NCBI RefSeq assembly: GCF_019645855.1
Contig: NZ_CP080999.1
Span: forward strand, 3,100,001 to 3,164,000
DNA from: Mycobacterium malmoense
Lineage (GTDB): Bacteria > Actinomycetota > Actinomycetes > Mycobacteriales > Mycobacteriaceae
Direction of reading: 5' to 3'
Length of the DNA stretch: 64,000 nt
Below are positions 25,611 to 33,621 of this stretch, piece after piece (position 1 is the first letter of the stretch; every line of letters starts with the position of its first letter). The notes below the pieces were generated by a model. That model did not search any database. It was given only the letters and a program-made list of their open reading frames with translations, and was not told where the DNA came from. A program made the translations under genes and the position numbers.

Positions 25611-26040
25611 CCTCGACTCGTTTCTTCAGATCCTTCAATGCGGTGTCGATCAGCCTGCGCTCGGCCTTGCGTTTGAGCAGCCCGAGCATTGGGACGGCAA
25701 GGTCCACCGAGAGTTCGTAGGTGACGTCGGTGCCAGATCCCTTGGGCGCCAAGCGATATGAGCCTTCAAGCGAACGCAGCAGCGAACTGGAGACCAGGGT
25801 CCAGCTCAGCGACTGGCGGTCTTGCGGCCATTCGTAGGACATCACCAGGGTGTCTTTGATGACGCCGGCGTCCATCACGAATCGCACGACCTTCGGGTAG
25901 CCGTCGGCGCCCCTTTCTTGCACCTCGGCTTCCTTGTACTCCGAGATCCACTCCGGGTAGGAGTCGATGTCGGCGATCACCTTCAGCACCGTGCCGGGAT
26001 CCGCTTCGATGTGAATGGTCTGCGTCGTCTTCTCCGCCAC
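25603..26040 (-). CDS. SRPBCC / polyketide-cyclase-like protein (TB16.3, Rv2185c type)
   Basis: The protein has 145 residues from GTG 26040 (AEKTTQTIHIEADPGTVLKV). The single START-like SRPBCC fold is visible as ADIDSYPEWISEYKEAEV, strands ending YELSVDLAVPMLG, and a C-terminal helix. It should bind a hydrophobic ligand in the cytosol; the ligand is not known. Longer in-frame starts exist but the length here matches the mycobacterial family. It overlaps the ArsA-like start by 8 bp. Confidence 0.85.
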   Translation of the reverse strand: MAEKTTQTIHIEADPGTVLKVIADIDSYPEWISEYKEAEVQERGADGYPKVVRFVMDAGVIKDTLVMSYEWPQDRQSLSWTLVSSSLLRSLEGSYRLAPKGSGTDVTYELSVDLAVPMLGLLKRKAERRLIDTALKDLKKRVEAE

Positions 26041-26144
26041 CTGGCTACTGCCCTCTCTCCCGCAAGCGGGTAGGTTCGCGACGCGCGCGACTACCTCGGC
26101 CTCCGGCCCGAAACGGTACTCTCCCCGCCGAACCTCGACCGGAG

Positions 26145-26534
26145 TTAAACTACCGGAGAAACCCCGACCGGACGCGACCGTTCCACCGTCCTCTTGACCT
26201 CGAAGGCCATTTTCTTGCCGGCCACCCGGCGGCGGTGTGTCATTTTCGCCAGGTTCAGCTTGGCCAGCTGCCAGGCCGCCACGCCGGTGGGCTCGGCGTG
26301 CAGGAAGTAGTGCAGCACAACGCCGTCCAGCGACGGCTCCAGCCAGATCTCCATGGTGCCGGTCAGCGCGCCGGTGACCGACCACCGGATGCCCTTTTCG
26401 GCACGATCCTCGACAACCTGCAGCCGCAGGTCCGGCCACCACCGACGCCAGCACGACCGATCGGCGACCGCGGCGCCGACCCGCGCGCCGTCGGCGGCGA
26501 CGAACGTCTGGTCGGCGATCTGGATGCTGTTCAC
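26145..26534 (-). CDS. SRPBCC-family protein (Rv2186c type)
   Basis: The protein has 129 residues from GTG 26534 (NSIQIADQTFVAADGARV); an upstream ATG adds 15 residues. Motifs CWRRWWPDLRLQV and WSVTGALTGTMEIWLEP fit another START-like fold. The C-terminus is basic (THRRRVAGKKMAFEVKR). It is in the same orientation as the TB16.3 homologue and divergent from fadD15 by about 146 bp. No ligand is known. Confidence 0.75.
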   Translation of the reverse strand: MNSIQIADQTFVAADGARVGAAVADRSCWRRWWPDLRLQVVEDRAEKGIRWSVTGALTGTMEIWLEPSLDGVVLHYFLHAEPTGVAAWQLAKLNLAKMTHRRRVAGKKMAFEVKRTVERSRPVGVSPVV

Positions 26535-26680
26535 CACCCCAGCTTCACACACCAACCCGAACCGCTCTTCCGAGGGCACCGCAATCCGGCTGCTCGGCCA
26601 TGCTGCGCGAATGCGCGGATTAGGCTGGGCGACAGCAAGCCGGCCCGCGAGGGGTCACTAGCCGAACGAGGTCATCGAAA

Positions 26681-28483
26681 GTGCGTGAGTACAGCGTCCC
26701 CGCCCGCTTTTCCGTCGGCGAGCACGAAAACATCGCCGCCATGGTCTTCGACCACGAGCGCGACGATCCCGGCTTCGTCATCTTCCGACGTCAGATCGAC
26801 GGCGTGTGGACCGACGTCACGTGCGCCGAGGCGGCCGGCCAGGTTCGCTCCGCGGCGCTGGGTTTGATCTCGCTCGGGGTGCGCGCCGGCGACCGGGTGT
26901 CCATCTTTTCGGCCACCCGCTACGAGTGGGCGATCCTCGACCTGGCGATCCTGTCCGTCGGCGCGGTCACCGTCCCGATCTACGAGACGTCGTCGGCCGA
27001 GCAGGTGCGCTGGGTGCTGCAGAATTCGGAAGCGGTGTTGGCGTTCGCCGAGACCGACGCGCACGCGGCGATGGTCACCGAACTCACCGCCGAGCTGCCC
27101 GCCCTGCGCCGGGTGCTGCACATCGACGGCTCGGGTCCCAAGGCGCTCGACCAGCTGGTCGAGGCCGGCGCGTCGGTTGACCCGGCGGAGCTCACCGCGC
27201 GGTTAGAGGCATTGCGCGCCGACGACCCGGCGACGCTCATCTACACGTCGGGCACCACCGGACGGCCCAAGGGGTGTCAGCTCACCCATTCGAACCTGCT
27301 CTACGAGACCCGGGGCGCCAAGGAGTGCCTCCCGACGCTGCTGGCCGAGGGGCAGCGGCTGTTGATCTTCCTGCCGCTGGCCCACGTGCTGGCCCGGTCG
27401 CTGACCTTGTCGGCGTTCGCCAACAAGGTGACCGTCGGGTTCACCAGCGACATCAAGAACCTGCTGCCGATGTTCGCGGTGTTCAAGCCGACGGTGGTGG
27501 TGTCGGTGCCGCGGGTGTTCGAGAAGGTCTACAACACCGCCGAGCAAAACGCCGTCAACGACGGTAAGGGGCGGATCTTCGCGATGGCCGTGCAGACCGC
27601 GGTCGACTGGAGTCAGGCCCAGGACGACGGCGGACCCGGGCTGGTGCTGCGCGCCAAGCACGCCTTGTTCGACCGGCTGGTCTACCACAAGCTGCGCGCC
27701 GCGCTGGGCGGCGACTGCCACGCGTCCGTCTCGGGTGGCGCGCCGCTGGGCGCGCGACTGGGTCACTTCTACCGCGGTGTGGGCCTGACCATCCACGAGG
27801 GCTACGGCCTGACCGAGACCAGCTCGGCCATCACTGTCAACCAGGTCGGCAGGGTCAAGATCGGGACCGTGGGAACGCTGTTGCCCGGCAACAGCATGCG
27901 CATCGCCGAGGACGGCGAGCTGTTGGTGCGCGGCGGTGTGGTGTTCAGCGGCTACTGGCGCAACGAGCAGGCCACCGGCGAGGCCTTCACCGACGGCTGG
28001 TTCAAGACCGGCGACCTGGGCGCGCTCGACGAGGACGGCTTCTTGAAGATCACCGGCCGCAAGAAGGAGATCATCGTCACCGCCGGCGGCAAGAACGTCG
28101 CCCCCGCCGTGCTGGAGGACCAGCTGCGGGCGCACCCGCTGATCAGCCAGGCCATGGTCGTTGGGGACGCCAAGCCGTTCATCGGCGCGCTGATCACCAT
28201 CGATCCCGAGGCGTTCGACGCCTGGAAGCAGCGCAACCACAAGCCGGCCGGCGCGTCGGTGGGCGATCTGGTCACCGACCCCGACCTGGTCGCCGAGATC
28301 GACGCGGCCGTCAAGCACGCCAACCTGGCGGTGTCGCACGCCGAGTCGATCCGCAAGTTCCGCATCCTGCCCGTCGACTTCACCGAGGACACCGGCGAGC
28401 TGACCCCGACGATGAAGGTCAAGCGCAACGTGGTGGCCGAGAAGTTCGCCTCCGACATCGAGGCGATCTACGAAAAGGACTAG
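26681..28483 (+). CDS. fadD15: Long-chain fatty-acid CoA ligase FadD15
   Basis: This 600-residue ANL-family enzyme activates fatty acids to acyl-AMP and then acyl-CoA. Motifs are [12 protein letters not shown] (P-loop), [27 protein letters not shown] and the catalytic Lys region [17 protein letters not shown]. Length and position equal M. tuberculosis FadD15. The start is GTG at 26681. It is convergent with pimB', separated by tandem palindromic repeats. Confidence 0.92.
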   Translation: MREYSVPARFSVGEHENIAAMVFDHERDDPGFVIFRRQIDGVWTDVTCAEAAGQVRSAALGLISLGVRAGDRVSIFSATRYEWAILDLAILSVGAVTVPIYETSSAEQVRWVLQNSEAVLAFAETDAHAAMVTELTAELPALRRVLHIDGSGPKALDQLVEAGASVDPAELTARLEALRADDPATLIYTSGTTGRPKGCQLTHSNLLYETRGAKECLPTLLAEGQRLLIFLPLAHVLARSLTLSAFANKVTVGFTSDIKNLLPMFAVFKPTVVVSVPRVFEKVYNTAEQNAVNDGKGRIFAMAVQTAVDWSQAQDDGGPGLVLRAKHALFDRLVYHKLRAALGGDCHASVSGGAPLGARLGHFYRGVGLTIHEGYGLTETSSAITVNQVGRVKIGTVGTLLPGNSMRIAEDGELLVRGGVVFSGYWRNEQATGEAFTDGWFKTGDLGALDEDGFLKITGRKKEIIVTAGGKNVAPAVLEDQLRAHPLISQAMVVGDAKPFIGALITIDPEAFDAWKQRNHKPAGASVGDLVTDPDLVAEIDAAVKHANLAVSHAESIRKFRILPVDFTEDTGELTPTMKVKRNVVAEKFASDIEAIYEKD

Positions 28484-28497
28484 CCGCCCGGGTCTTC

Positions 28498-28617
28498 GAG
28501 CGTCACGCCAGCGTGGCGCTGACTGCCGAGCGTCACGCCAGCGTGGCGCTGACTGCCGAACGTCACGCCAGCGTGGCGCTGACTGCCGAACGTCACGCTA
28601 GCGTGACGCTCGGCGGC
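28498..28617. repeat. Four 30-bp tandem palindromic repeats (terminator-like)
   Basis: Units start at 28498, 28528, 28558 and 28588. Each has a core like CGTCACGCCAGCGTGGCG; in the last unit it is the perfect palindrome CGTCACGCTAGCGTGACG. They lie between the convergent fadD15 and pimB' genes. Related elements occur at 60270-60360. A bidirectional terminator is likely. Confidence 0.75.
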
Positions 28618-28628
28618 CTTAGCCGGCC

Positions 28629-29771
28629 TTAACCGCGCAGCAGGTCGGCCAGGCGGGCGGCCAGCGTGTCCCAGCGCCACTGCGACGTCACCCACTCGCG
28701 CCCGGCCGCGCCCATGGCGGCGGCACGGTCGCGATCGCTCAGCACCTCGGTGACGGCATCGGCGACCTTACCCACCGAACGGCCGTCGACCACCAGCCCA
28801 GTCTTGTTGTGCTGCACGGTTTCTGGAGCTCCGCCCGATAGGCCGGCAATCACCGGCACGCCGCTGGCCGAGGCCTCCAGGAAGACGATGCCCAGCCCCT
28901 CGACGTCCATGCCGGCGCCTCGGGTGCGGCATGGCATCGCGAACACGTCGGCCAGCGCGTAGTGCGCGGGCAGCTCGGCGGCCGGCACGCCGCCGGTGAA
29001 CGTCACGTGGTCGGCCACCCCGCAACCCTGGGCCAGCTTGCGCAGCGCTGGCAGATACGGACCGCCGCCGACCACCACCAACGCGGCCCCGTCGACGCGT
29101 CGCCGGATCGACGGCAACGCCTTGATCAGCGCGTCCTGGCCTTTGCGCGGCACCAGCCGCGACAGGCACACCACGGTGGGCCGCTCGCCCAGCCGGTAGC
29201 GGTCACGCAGCTCGGCGCGGGCGGCCGGGTCGGGACGGAACCGGTCGGTGTCCACCCCGGGCGGCAGGTGTTCCAGCCTCGCCGCCGGCCCGAACGCCGA
29301 CGCGAACCGGGAGCGGGTATAGCGGCTGACGAACGTCACGACGTCGGTGCTGTCGCCGATGCGCCGCAGCACCGATCGCGCGACCGGAAGCATCGACCAG
29401 CCCACTTCGTGGCCGTGCGTGCTGGCCAGCACCCGGCTCGCCCCGGCCTGTCGGGCACGCCGGGCCAGCAGCGCCAACGGCGCGGCGGCGCCGAACCAGA
29501 CGGTGTCGATGCCCTGCTCGGCGATCAGCCGGCGCATCCGGGCATCCACCGTCGGGCCGGGCAGCATCAGCGTGCCCGGATGGCGCACCACCCGATAGCC
29601 GGCGGCCCCTTTGGCCGAGCGGTCAAAGGCGTCGGCACCCTTCCATTGCGGCGCGTATACGGTCACGGAATGCGGTCCGCCGACCAGCCGGCCCACGAAC
29701 TCGCCCAGGTAGGACTGGATGCCGCCCGGGCGGGGCGGAAAGTCGTTGGTTACCAGCAGGACCCGGCTCAC
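28629..29771 (-). CDS. pimB: GDP-mannose-dependent mannosyltransferase PimB'
   Basis: This 380-residue GT-B fold, GT4 glycosyltransferase starts MSRVLLVTNDFPPRPGGIQS, with a Gly-rich loop. The C-terminal nucleotide-sugar site shows CLSRLVPRKGQD and the E-x7-E motif EGLGIVFLEASASG. PimB' adds the second mannose to phosphatidylinositol monomannoside at the inner membrane. In M. tuberculosis the next gene on this side is Rv2189c; here an IS110 element intervenes. Confidence 0.9.
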   Translation of the reverse strand: MSRVLLVTNDFPPRPGGIQSYLGEFVGRLVGGPHSVTVYAPQWKGADAFDRSAKGAAGYRVVRHPGTLMLPGPTVDARMRRLIAEQGIDTVWFGAAAPLALLARRARQAGASRVLASTHGHEVGWSMLPVARSVLRRIGDSTDVVTFVSRYTRSRFASAFGPAARLEHLPPGVDTDRFRPDPAARAELRDRYRLGERPTVVCLSRLVPRKGQDALIKALPSIRRRVDGAALVVVGGGPYLPALRKLAQGCGVADHVTFTGGVPAAELPAHYALADVFAMPCRTRGAGMDVEGLGIVFLEASASGVPVIAGLSGGAPETVQHNKTGLVVDGRSVGKVADAVTEVLSDRDRAAAMGAAGREWVTSQWRWDTLAARLADLLRG

Positions 29772-29813
29772 CTGCGTCAGGCTAACGGGTCTCTCGGGTC
29801 TCGCCAGTGCCTC

Positions 29814-29825
29814 CCTCGCGAGCAG
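29814..29825. repeat. Left half of palindromic intergenic element split by the IS
   Basis: CCTCGCGAGCAG here continues as ACGCAGAATCGCAC on the far side of the IS (from 31145). Its inverted partner GTGCGAGTCTGCGTCTGCTC is at about 31177-31196. Joining the halves restores a long imperfect palindrome of the same family as that at 56233-56288. Confidence 0.55.
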
Positions 29826-29836
29826 TAGCTCCTATG

Positions 29837-30883
29837 TCAAGCTGCGCTGGGTTGGGTGCGGGCTTGGTAGTCCTTGAGGAGTCGGCGGTAGACGTTGCGG
29901 GATATGCGGCGTTTGATGCAGCGTCGTGCTGCGGCTTTGGTTTTTCCGTTGGCGATAAGCCGTTGGTAGTAGGCGTGGGTTTCGCTACTGGTGATGCGGA
30001 TCTGGGTGAGGGCGATGCGATGGATGGCGGTGTTGATTTGGCGGTTACCCGAGCGGCTTAATCGCACTTGACCTTCGGTGTTGCCTGACCATACCGGGAT
30101 GGGGGCTATTCCGGCGTGGCAGGCGAAGGCGGCCTCGCTTTTGAACCTGTCCACTGCGGCGGCTTCGCCGACGATTTTGGCCGCGGTCAGCTCTGCGCAG
30201 CCGGGAATGTCGAGCAGTGTGGGAGCCACGTCGCGGACCCGCTCACCGAGGCGCTTTTCTAGGGTGTCGATCTCGGTGGTGAGTCGGATGATGTCGGCGA
30301 GCTCGGCGCGCGCCATTTCGGCCACCACGCCTGGCTGGGTGTCCAGCCAGGCCGCTAGGGCTTGCTGGTGTTTGATCGCTCTAAGCGCACGCGGTGCTGG
30401 CTCGCGCTCGGGGTCGAGCTCGTGGACATGCCAGCGCAGCCGACTGATCGTCGACGTGCGGTGGGCGACAAGGACATCACGGCGATCGGTGAGCAACTTC
30501 AACTCCCGCGAGATTTCATCATGGGAAGCGACGGGCAGGTCGGGTTCGCGCAGCACCGCCCGCGCCACCGCCTGGGCATCGATCGGATCGGACTTACCCC
30601 GGGTCCGCGCCGACTTACGCACCGCGTGCATCAACTTCGTCGGCACCCGCACCACCTGCTGCCCGGCGCTCAACAGGTCGCGCTCTAGGCGCGCGGACAT
30701 ATTCCGGCAGTCCTCGATACCCCAGATCAGTGCGGTACCGAACTGCTCACGGGCCCATAGGACAGCCAGGGTGTGACCGGCTGTGGTGGCCTTGACCGTC
30801 TTCTCACCAAGCTTGCGGCCGACCTCATCAACGGCGACAAAGGTGTGTTTGCGCTTGTGCACATCAGCTCCAACAACAACCAT
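29837..30883 (-). CDS. IS110-family DEDD transposase
   Basis: The protein has 348 residues from ATG 30883, chosen because AAGGAGG lies 8 nt upstream; in-frame codons further up lie in the IS end. The N-terminal RuvC-like DEDD domain is visible as VVVGADVHKRKHTFVAVDE, GIEDCR and KSDPIDAQAVAR. The C-terminal Tnp domain has LDIPGCAELTAAKIVGE and HAGIAPIPVWSGNT with a Ser-containing helix (VRLSRSGNRQIN). It looks intact. Confidence 0.92.
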   Translation of the reverse strand: MVVVGADVHKRKHTFVAVDEVGRKLGEKTVKATTAGHTLAVLWAREQFGTALIWGIEDCRNMSARLERDLLSAGQQVVRVPTKLMHAVRKSARTRGKSDPIDAQAVARAVLREPDLPVASHDEISRELKLLTDRRDVLVAHRTSTISRLRWHVHELDPEREPAPRALRAIKHQQALAAWLDTQPGVVAEMARAELADIIRLTTEIDTLEKRLGERVRDVAPTLLDIPGCAELTAAKIVGEAAAVDRFKSEAAFACHAGIAPIPVWSGNTEGQVRLSRSGNRQINTAIHRIALTQIRITSSETHAYYQRLIANGKTKAAARRCIKRRISRNVYRRLLKDYQARTQPSAA

Positions 30884-31144
30884 GAAGGTTGCCTCCTTCA
30901 CTTCCTGGATGGGGGTGTTGAGGTTGGGCCGGTCGGCGGACACATCTCAGTCGGGGCGAATGCCAGGCTCCTATCAAGTCACGCCGGCCGGTCCATCTCA
31001 CCGGTGCCGGCACTACTGCTCAACGCCAACCCGCAGGCGGCAACACAAAATCGAGCCAGACACCAGTGATCCGGAACCAACCACCACGCGCGGCACCTGT
31101 CACGAAGACACGCCCCAACACGGCACACCCACCCTGACACTAAG
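30884..31144 (-). ncRNA. Possible bridge-RNA region of the IS110 element
   Basis: This non-coding stretch lies between the transposase start and the inferred IS end on the upstream side. IS110-group elements are known to encode a structured RNA here that guides both donor and target choice. I can see no fold with certainty, so the call rests on position. Confidence 0.35.
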
Positions 31145-31233
31145 ACGCAGAATCGCACCGAGAAGCCGCGGTTTGTGCGAGTCTGCGTCTGCTCGCGAGG
31201 GGGAGGTGCCCCCTGCTCGCGAGGGGGGAGGAC
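31145..31233. repeat. Right half of palindromic element plus GC-rich hairpin
   Basis: ACGCAGAATCGCAC and GTGCGAGTCTGCGT form an inverted pair around about 16 nt. Two copies of CTGCTCGCGAGGGGG follow, with a GGGGG-AGGTG-CCCCC hairpin between them. This is the intergenic terminator-like sequence downstream of the zincin gene. Confidence 0.5.
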
Positions 31234-32028
31234 CTACCCGCGCAGCCACTGCTGCCAGCGCGTGAGCAGCCCGGCGGGATCGGTGCCCAGCACGTCGCGG
31301 AAGGCGCCCGGCAGGTCGGCGTGCCCGGCACCACACGCGGCCAGGTACAACACGCGCAGCTTCGGCGTCCCGTAGGTGTCGGCGACGAAACGGGCGAACC
31401 ACCACGCGCGGTCATACGCCGACGAGCGCTGCGGCCCGGGCGTGTCCAGGTCGGTGTCCGACGGCAGCGTCAGCGCAACCGACGGCGCGTCGGGCGGCAC
31501 CGGGGTGATCGGCCGGGCCACGAAATCGGCGACGCCTTCCGTAAGCCACCGAGGCGCGTCCAGCGCGGTGTCGCCGCGCGCCGCGTAATGAAAAAGCTCG
31601 TGGGTCAACACAATTCGCAGCGCCGATTCGCTCATGTTGGCCGCGCCCGGCGCGAACACAATCCGCTGGCCAACCGCCACCCGGTGAACGGGATCGACGC
31701 GGTCGACGACCGTCACCGCCGCGATATCGGCCCACTGCGACGCCGACCCGCCGCCGGCGACGGCGCGGAACTGTTCGTCCGAGCCGGCGGCCACCACCGA
31801 GATATCCCGCGGCCAATCGACCCCCCAGAACGCCTCCACCTTGTCGACCGCGACGCCGATATCCGACGCGACACGCGACAGCAGGCGATCGGCCACCGGG
31901 CCGCCGAGACCAACCAACCGGACCGCACGGTCGCCCACAACCAGGGGCCCCGCCGCGGCGCTCGGGTGGCCATACGCGGCCGGCGGAGCGGGCCGTGAGA
32001 CGGCGTGCAATGGCACGGCCGCGGCCAC
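31234..32028 (-). CDS. Secreted zincin-like putative metallopeptidase (Rv2189c type)
   Basis: The protein has 264 residues from GTG 32028. HELFH at 143-147 and Glu164 (WLTEGVADFV) fit a gluzincin site with HExxH and a downstream Glu. In frame upstream of the GTG lies WRRLLAGLFAVELIVAAA, a clear signal-peptide core. However, no ATG, GTG or TTG precedes it before a stop, so either CTG starts the protein or the signal is lost. It follows the RipC-like gene and is probably cell-wall or envelope associated. Activity is unproven. Confidence 0.65.
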   Translation of the reverse strand: MAAAVPLHAVSRPAPPAAYGHPSAAAGPLVVGDRAVRLVGLGGPVADRLLSRVASDIGVAVDKVEAFWGVDWPRDISVVAAGSDEQFRAVAGGGSASQWADIAAVTVVDRVDPVHRVAVGQRIVFAPGAANMSESALRIVLTHELFHYAARGDTALDAPRWLTEGVADFVARPITPVPPDAPSVALTLPSDTDLDTPGPQRSSAYDRAWWFARFVADTYGTPKLRVLYLAACGAGHADLPGAFRDVLGTDPAGLLTRWQQWLRG

Positions 32029-32095
32029 GATCAGCTCGACAGCGAACAGCCCGGCCAGCAGGCGCCGCCAACCGGGCGACGCCCGGCCGGGAAGC

Positions 32096-33223
32096 TCAGT
32101 AGCGGCGGGCGTCGTAGATCGGACCAGAAGAGTTCATCGGCACCACCCGCACCGGCACGCCGTAGGTGGAGGAATGGATCATCATGCCGTCGCCGACGTA
32201 GATCCCGGCATGTGACGCGTCGGAATAGAAGGTCAGCACGTCGCCGGGCTGCAGATCCGACAGCGCCACCGGCTGGCCGCCGTGGGCCAGCGCCTGGCTG
32301 GAGTGCGGCAGCGAGATGCCGGCCTGCTGGAACGCCCACATCACCAATCCGGAGCAGTCGAACCCGCCCGGTGCGGCACCGCCCCACGCGTACGGCGCCC
32401 CGACCTGGGTCAAGGCCGCTTGCACGACGGTCCCGCGGTCGCCGCCGCCGGGAAGCATTCCGGGCAGTCCGCCGGGCGGCGGGGCCTCACCCGGTGCCTG
32501 CCCGCCGGGTGGCGGCGCGCCGGGCGGCAACGCCTGCGGCGCCGGGCCACCCGCCGGGAGGGGCCCGGGCTCGGCGAGCGCGGTGCGCTGCTGCGGCGAC
32601 AGGGCCAGGTACTGCGACTTGACGACGGCGATCTGCACCTGCAGCTGGCTCTGCTTGGACTGCAGGCTCGCCCGGACCGCGGCCGCCTGCTCGGCCGCGC
32701 TCTTCGCGTCGGCGGCGGACTTGGCGGACGCCTGCTCGGCCGCGGCGGCCTGCTCACCGGCAACCCGGTAACCCGCCATCTGCGTGCGCATTTGGGTCGC
32801 CATCAACCGCTGCACGGCCAGCTTGTCGATCAGGCCCTGGGGTGATTGCGCGGTCAGCATGGCCTCCATGCCGTCGACCCGACCACCCATGTACGTCGCC
32901 GCGGCAAGCTTGTTGACAGCGCCCTGGAATGCGGCCAGGCGGGCCTTCGCCCCGTCCACGGCCGCCTGGTCATCGGCGTGCTTCTTCTCCGCCGCGCGCT
33001 CGGCCGCCAGCTTGTCGTTCAGGTCGAGCTGGGCGCTGTGCATCGCCTCCGTGGTCTGTTCGGCCTGGCGAGACAGCTCGGTGAGCTTTGCCAGCGCGTC
33101 ATCCGCCGGATCGGCCACCGAATTCGCGGCAAGGATTCCCGAGAAGACGGTCAAGCCCGCTAACGTACCGAGGGCGGAACGTGTGAGGACACGCGCACAC
33201 GGGTACCTAAGGACGAGCCTCAA
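32096..33223 (-). CDS. ripC: NlpC/P60 peptidoglycan endopeptidase (RipC-like, Rv2190c type)
   Basis: The protein has 375 residues from a TTG with AAGGAAG 8 nt upstream. A signal peptide (LGTLAGLTVFSGILAANSVA) is followed by a long coiled-coil region (about 45-215, ADDALAKLTELSRQAEQTTE and similar) and a Pro/Gly linker. The C-terminal NlpC/P60 domain has Cys in GGFDCSGLV, His in ASHAGIYVG and His in MMIHSSTYG. It would cleave peptidoglycan stem peptides outside the membrane, with the coiled coil probably controlling activity through an FtsEX-type partner, as known for RipC. Confidence 0.88.
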   Translation of the reverse strand: MRLVLRYPCARVLTRSALGTLAGLTVFSGILAANSVADPADDALAKLTELSRQAEQTTEAMHSAQLDLNDKLAAERAAEKKHADDQAAVDGAKARLAAFQGAVNKLAAATYMGGRVDGMEAMLTAQSPQGLIDKLAVQRLMATQMRTQMAGYRVAGEQAAAAEQASAKSAADAKSAAEQAAAVRASLQSKQSQLQVQIAVVKSQYLALSPQQRTALAEPGPLPAGGPAPQALPPGAPPPGGQAPGEAPPPGGLPGMLPGGGDRGTVVQAALTQVGAPYAWGGAAPGGFDCSGLVMWAFQQAGISLPHSSQALAHGGQPVALSDLQPGDVLTFYSDASHAGIYVGDGMMIHSSTYGVPVRVVPMNSSGPIYDARRY

Positions 33224-33411
33224 AATTTTGCTTCCTTAAACGGCCATCGACGGGGCGCCGTCGAGCTGGGTTTAGGTCTCAAACAGGTTACGAAACGATA
33301 TCGGCGTTTGTCCAAAGCGGATCGTTAAGAAAATGGAAAGATTTCTGTCATTAGTTTGTGGGTGACGGCGCGTAGATCGAGGCGATTCGGCGGTCCCGGC
33401 GCGCGGGGCAT

Positions 33412-33621
33412 TTAAGCGACACCGGACCCACGGTCGCGGCGAATCGGCACCAGGCGCAATCTCGGCGCCAATCCGACGTCGGCGAGCACTTCCAATGCGG
33501 CGCGTTCGTCCTCCAATAACGTTTCCGGGACCCCGAGTAACACGCTCACCACGCAATCGCGGCATCCGGGGCCGCGCACCGCGCAGCTATCGCAGTCGAT
33601 CACCAGGGGTTCGTGTTCCAT
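33412..33621 (-). CDS. Small cysteine-rich conserved protein
   Basis: The protein has 69 residues from ATG 33621, preceded by GAAAGGA. Four cysteines lie in CDSCAVRGPGCRDC, resembling a zinc ribbon or Fe-S knuckle, and a helical stretch (LLEDERAALEVLADVGL) follows. Convincing ribosome binding site and codon use support a gene. It is divergent from the Rv2191-like gene and upstream of the RipC-like gene. Function is unknown. Confidence 0.65.
   Translation of the reverse strand: MEHEPLVIDCDSCAVRGPGCRDCVVSVLLGVPETLLEDERAALEVLADVGLAPRLRLVPIRRDRGSGVA

Larger units (their letters stand above)
29826..31144 (-). mobile_element. IS110-family insertion sequence, about 1.32 kb
   Basis: The ends were inferred by rebuilding the palindromic repeat it interrupts. 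No terminal inverted repeats or target duplication are seen beyond a shared AG (CT on the other strand), as expected for IS110 elements that recombine at a core dinucleotide. It carries one transposase gene (29837-30883). The 261 bp upstream of that gene (30884-31144) is non-coding; in IS110-group elements this end encodes the bridge RNA. Confidence 0.7.

Noticed and set aside
28498..28617. CRISPR-like 30-bp repeats
   Set aside because: The units are contiguous with no spacers and each is itself palindromic; no cas genes are near.
33224..33411. c-di-AMP (ydaO-type) riboswitch upstream of the RipC-like gene
   Set aside because: The leader is too short and lacks the expected conserved blocks; it looks like an ordinary AT-richer promoter region.
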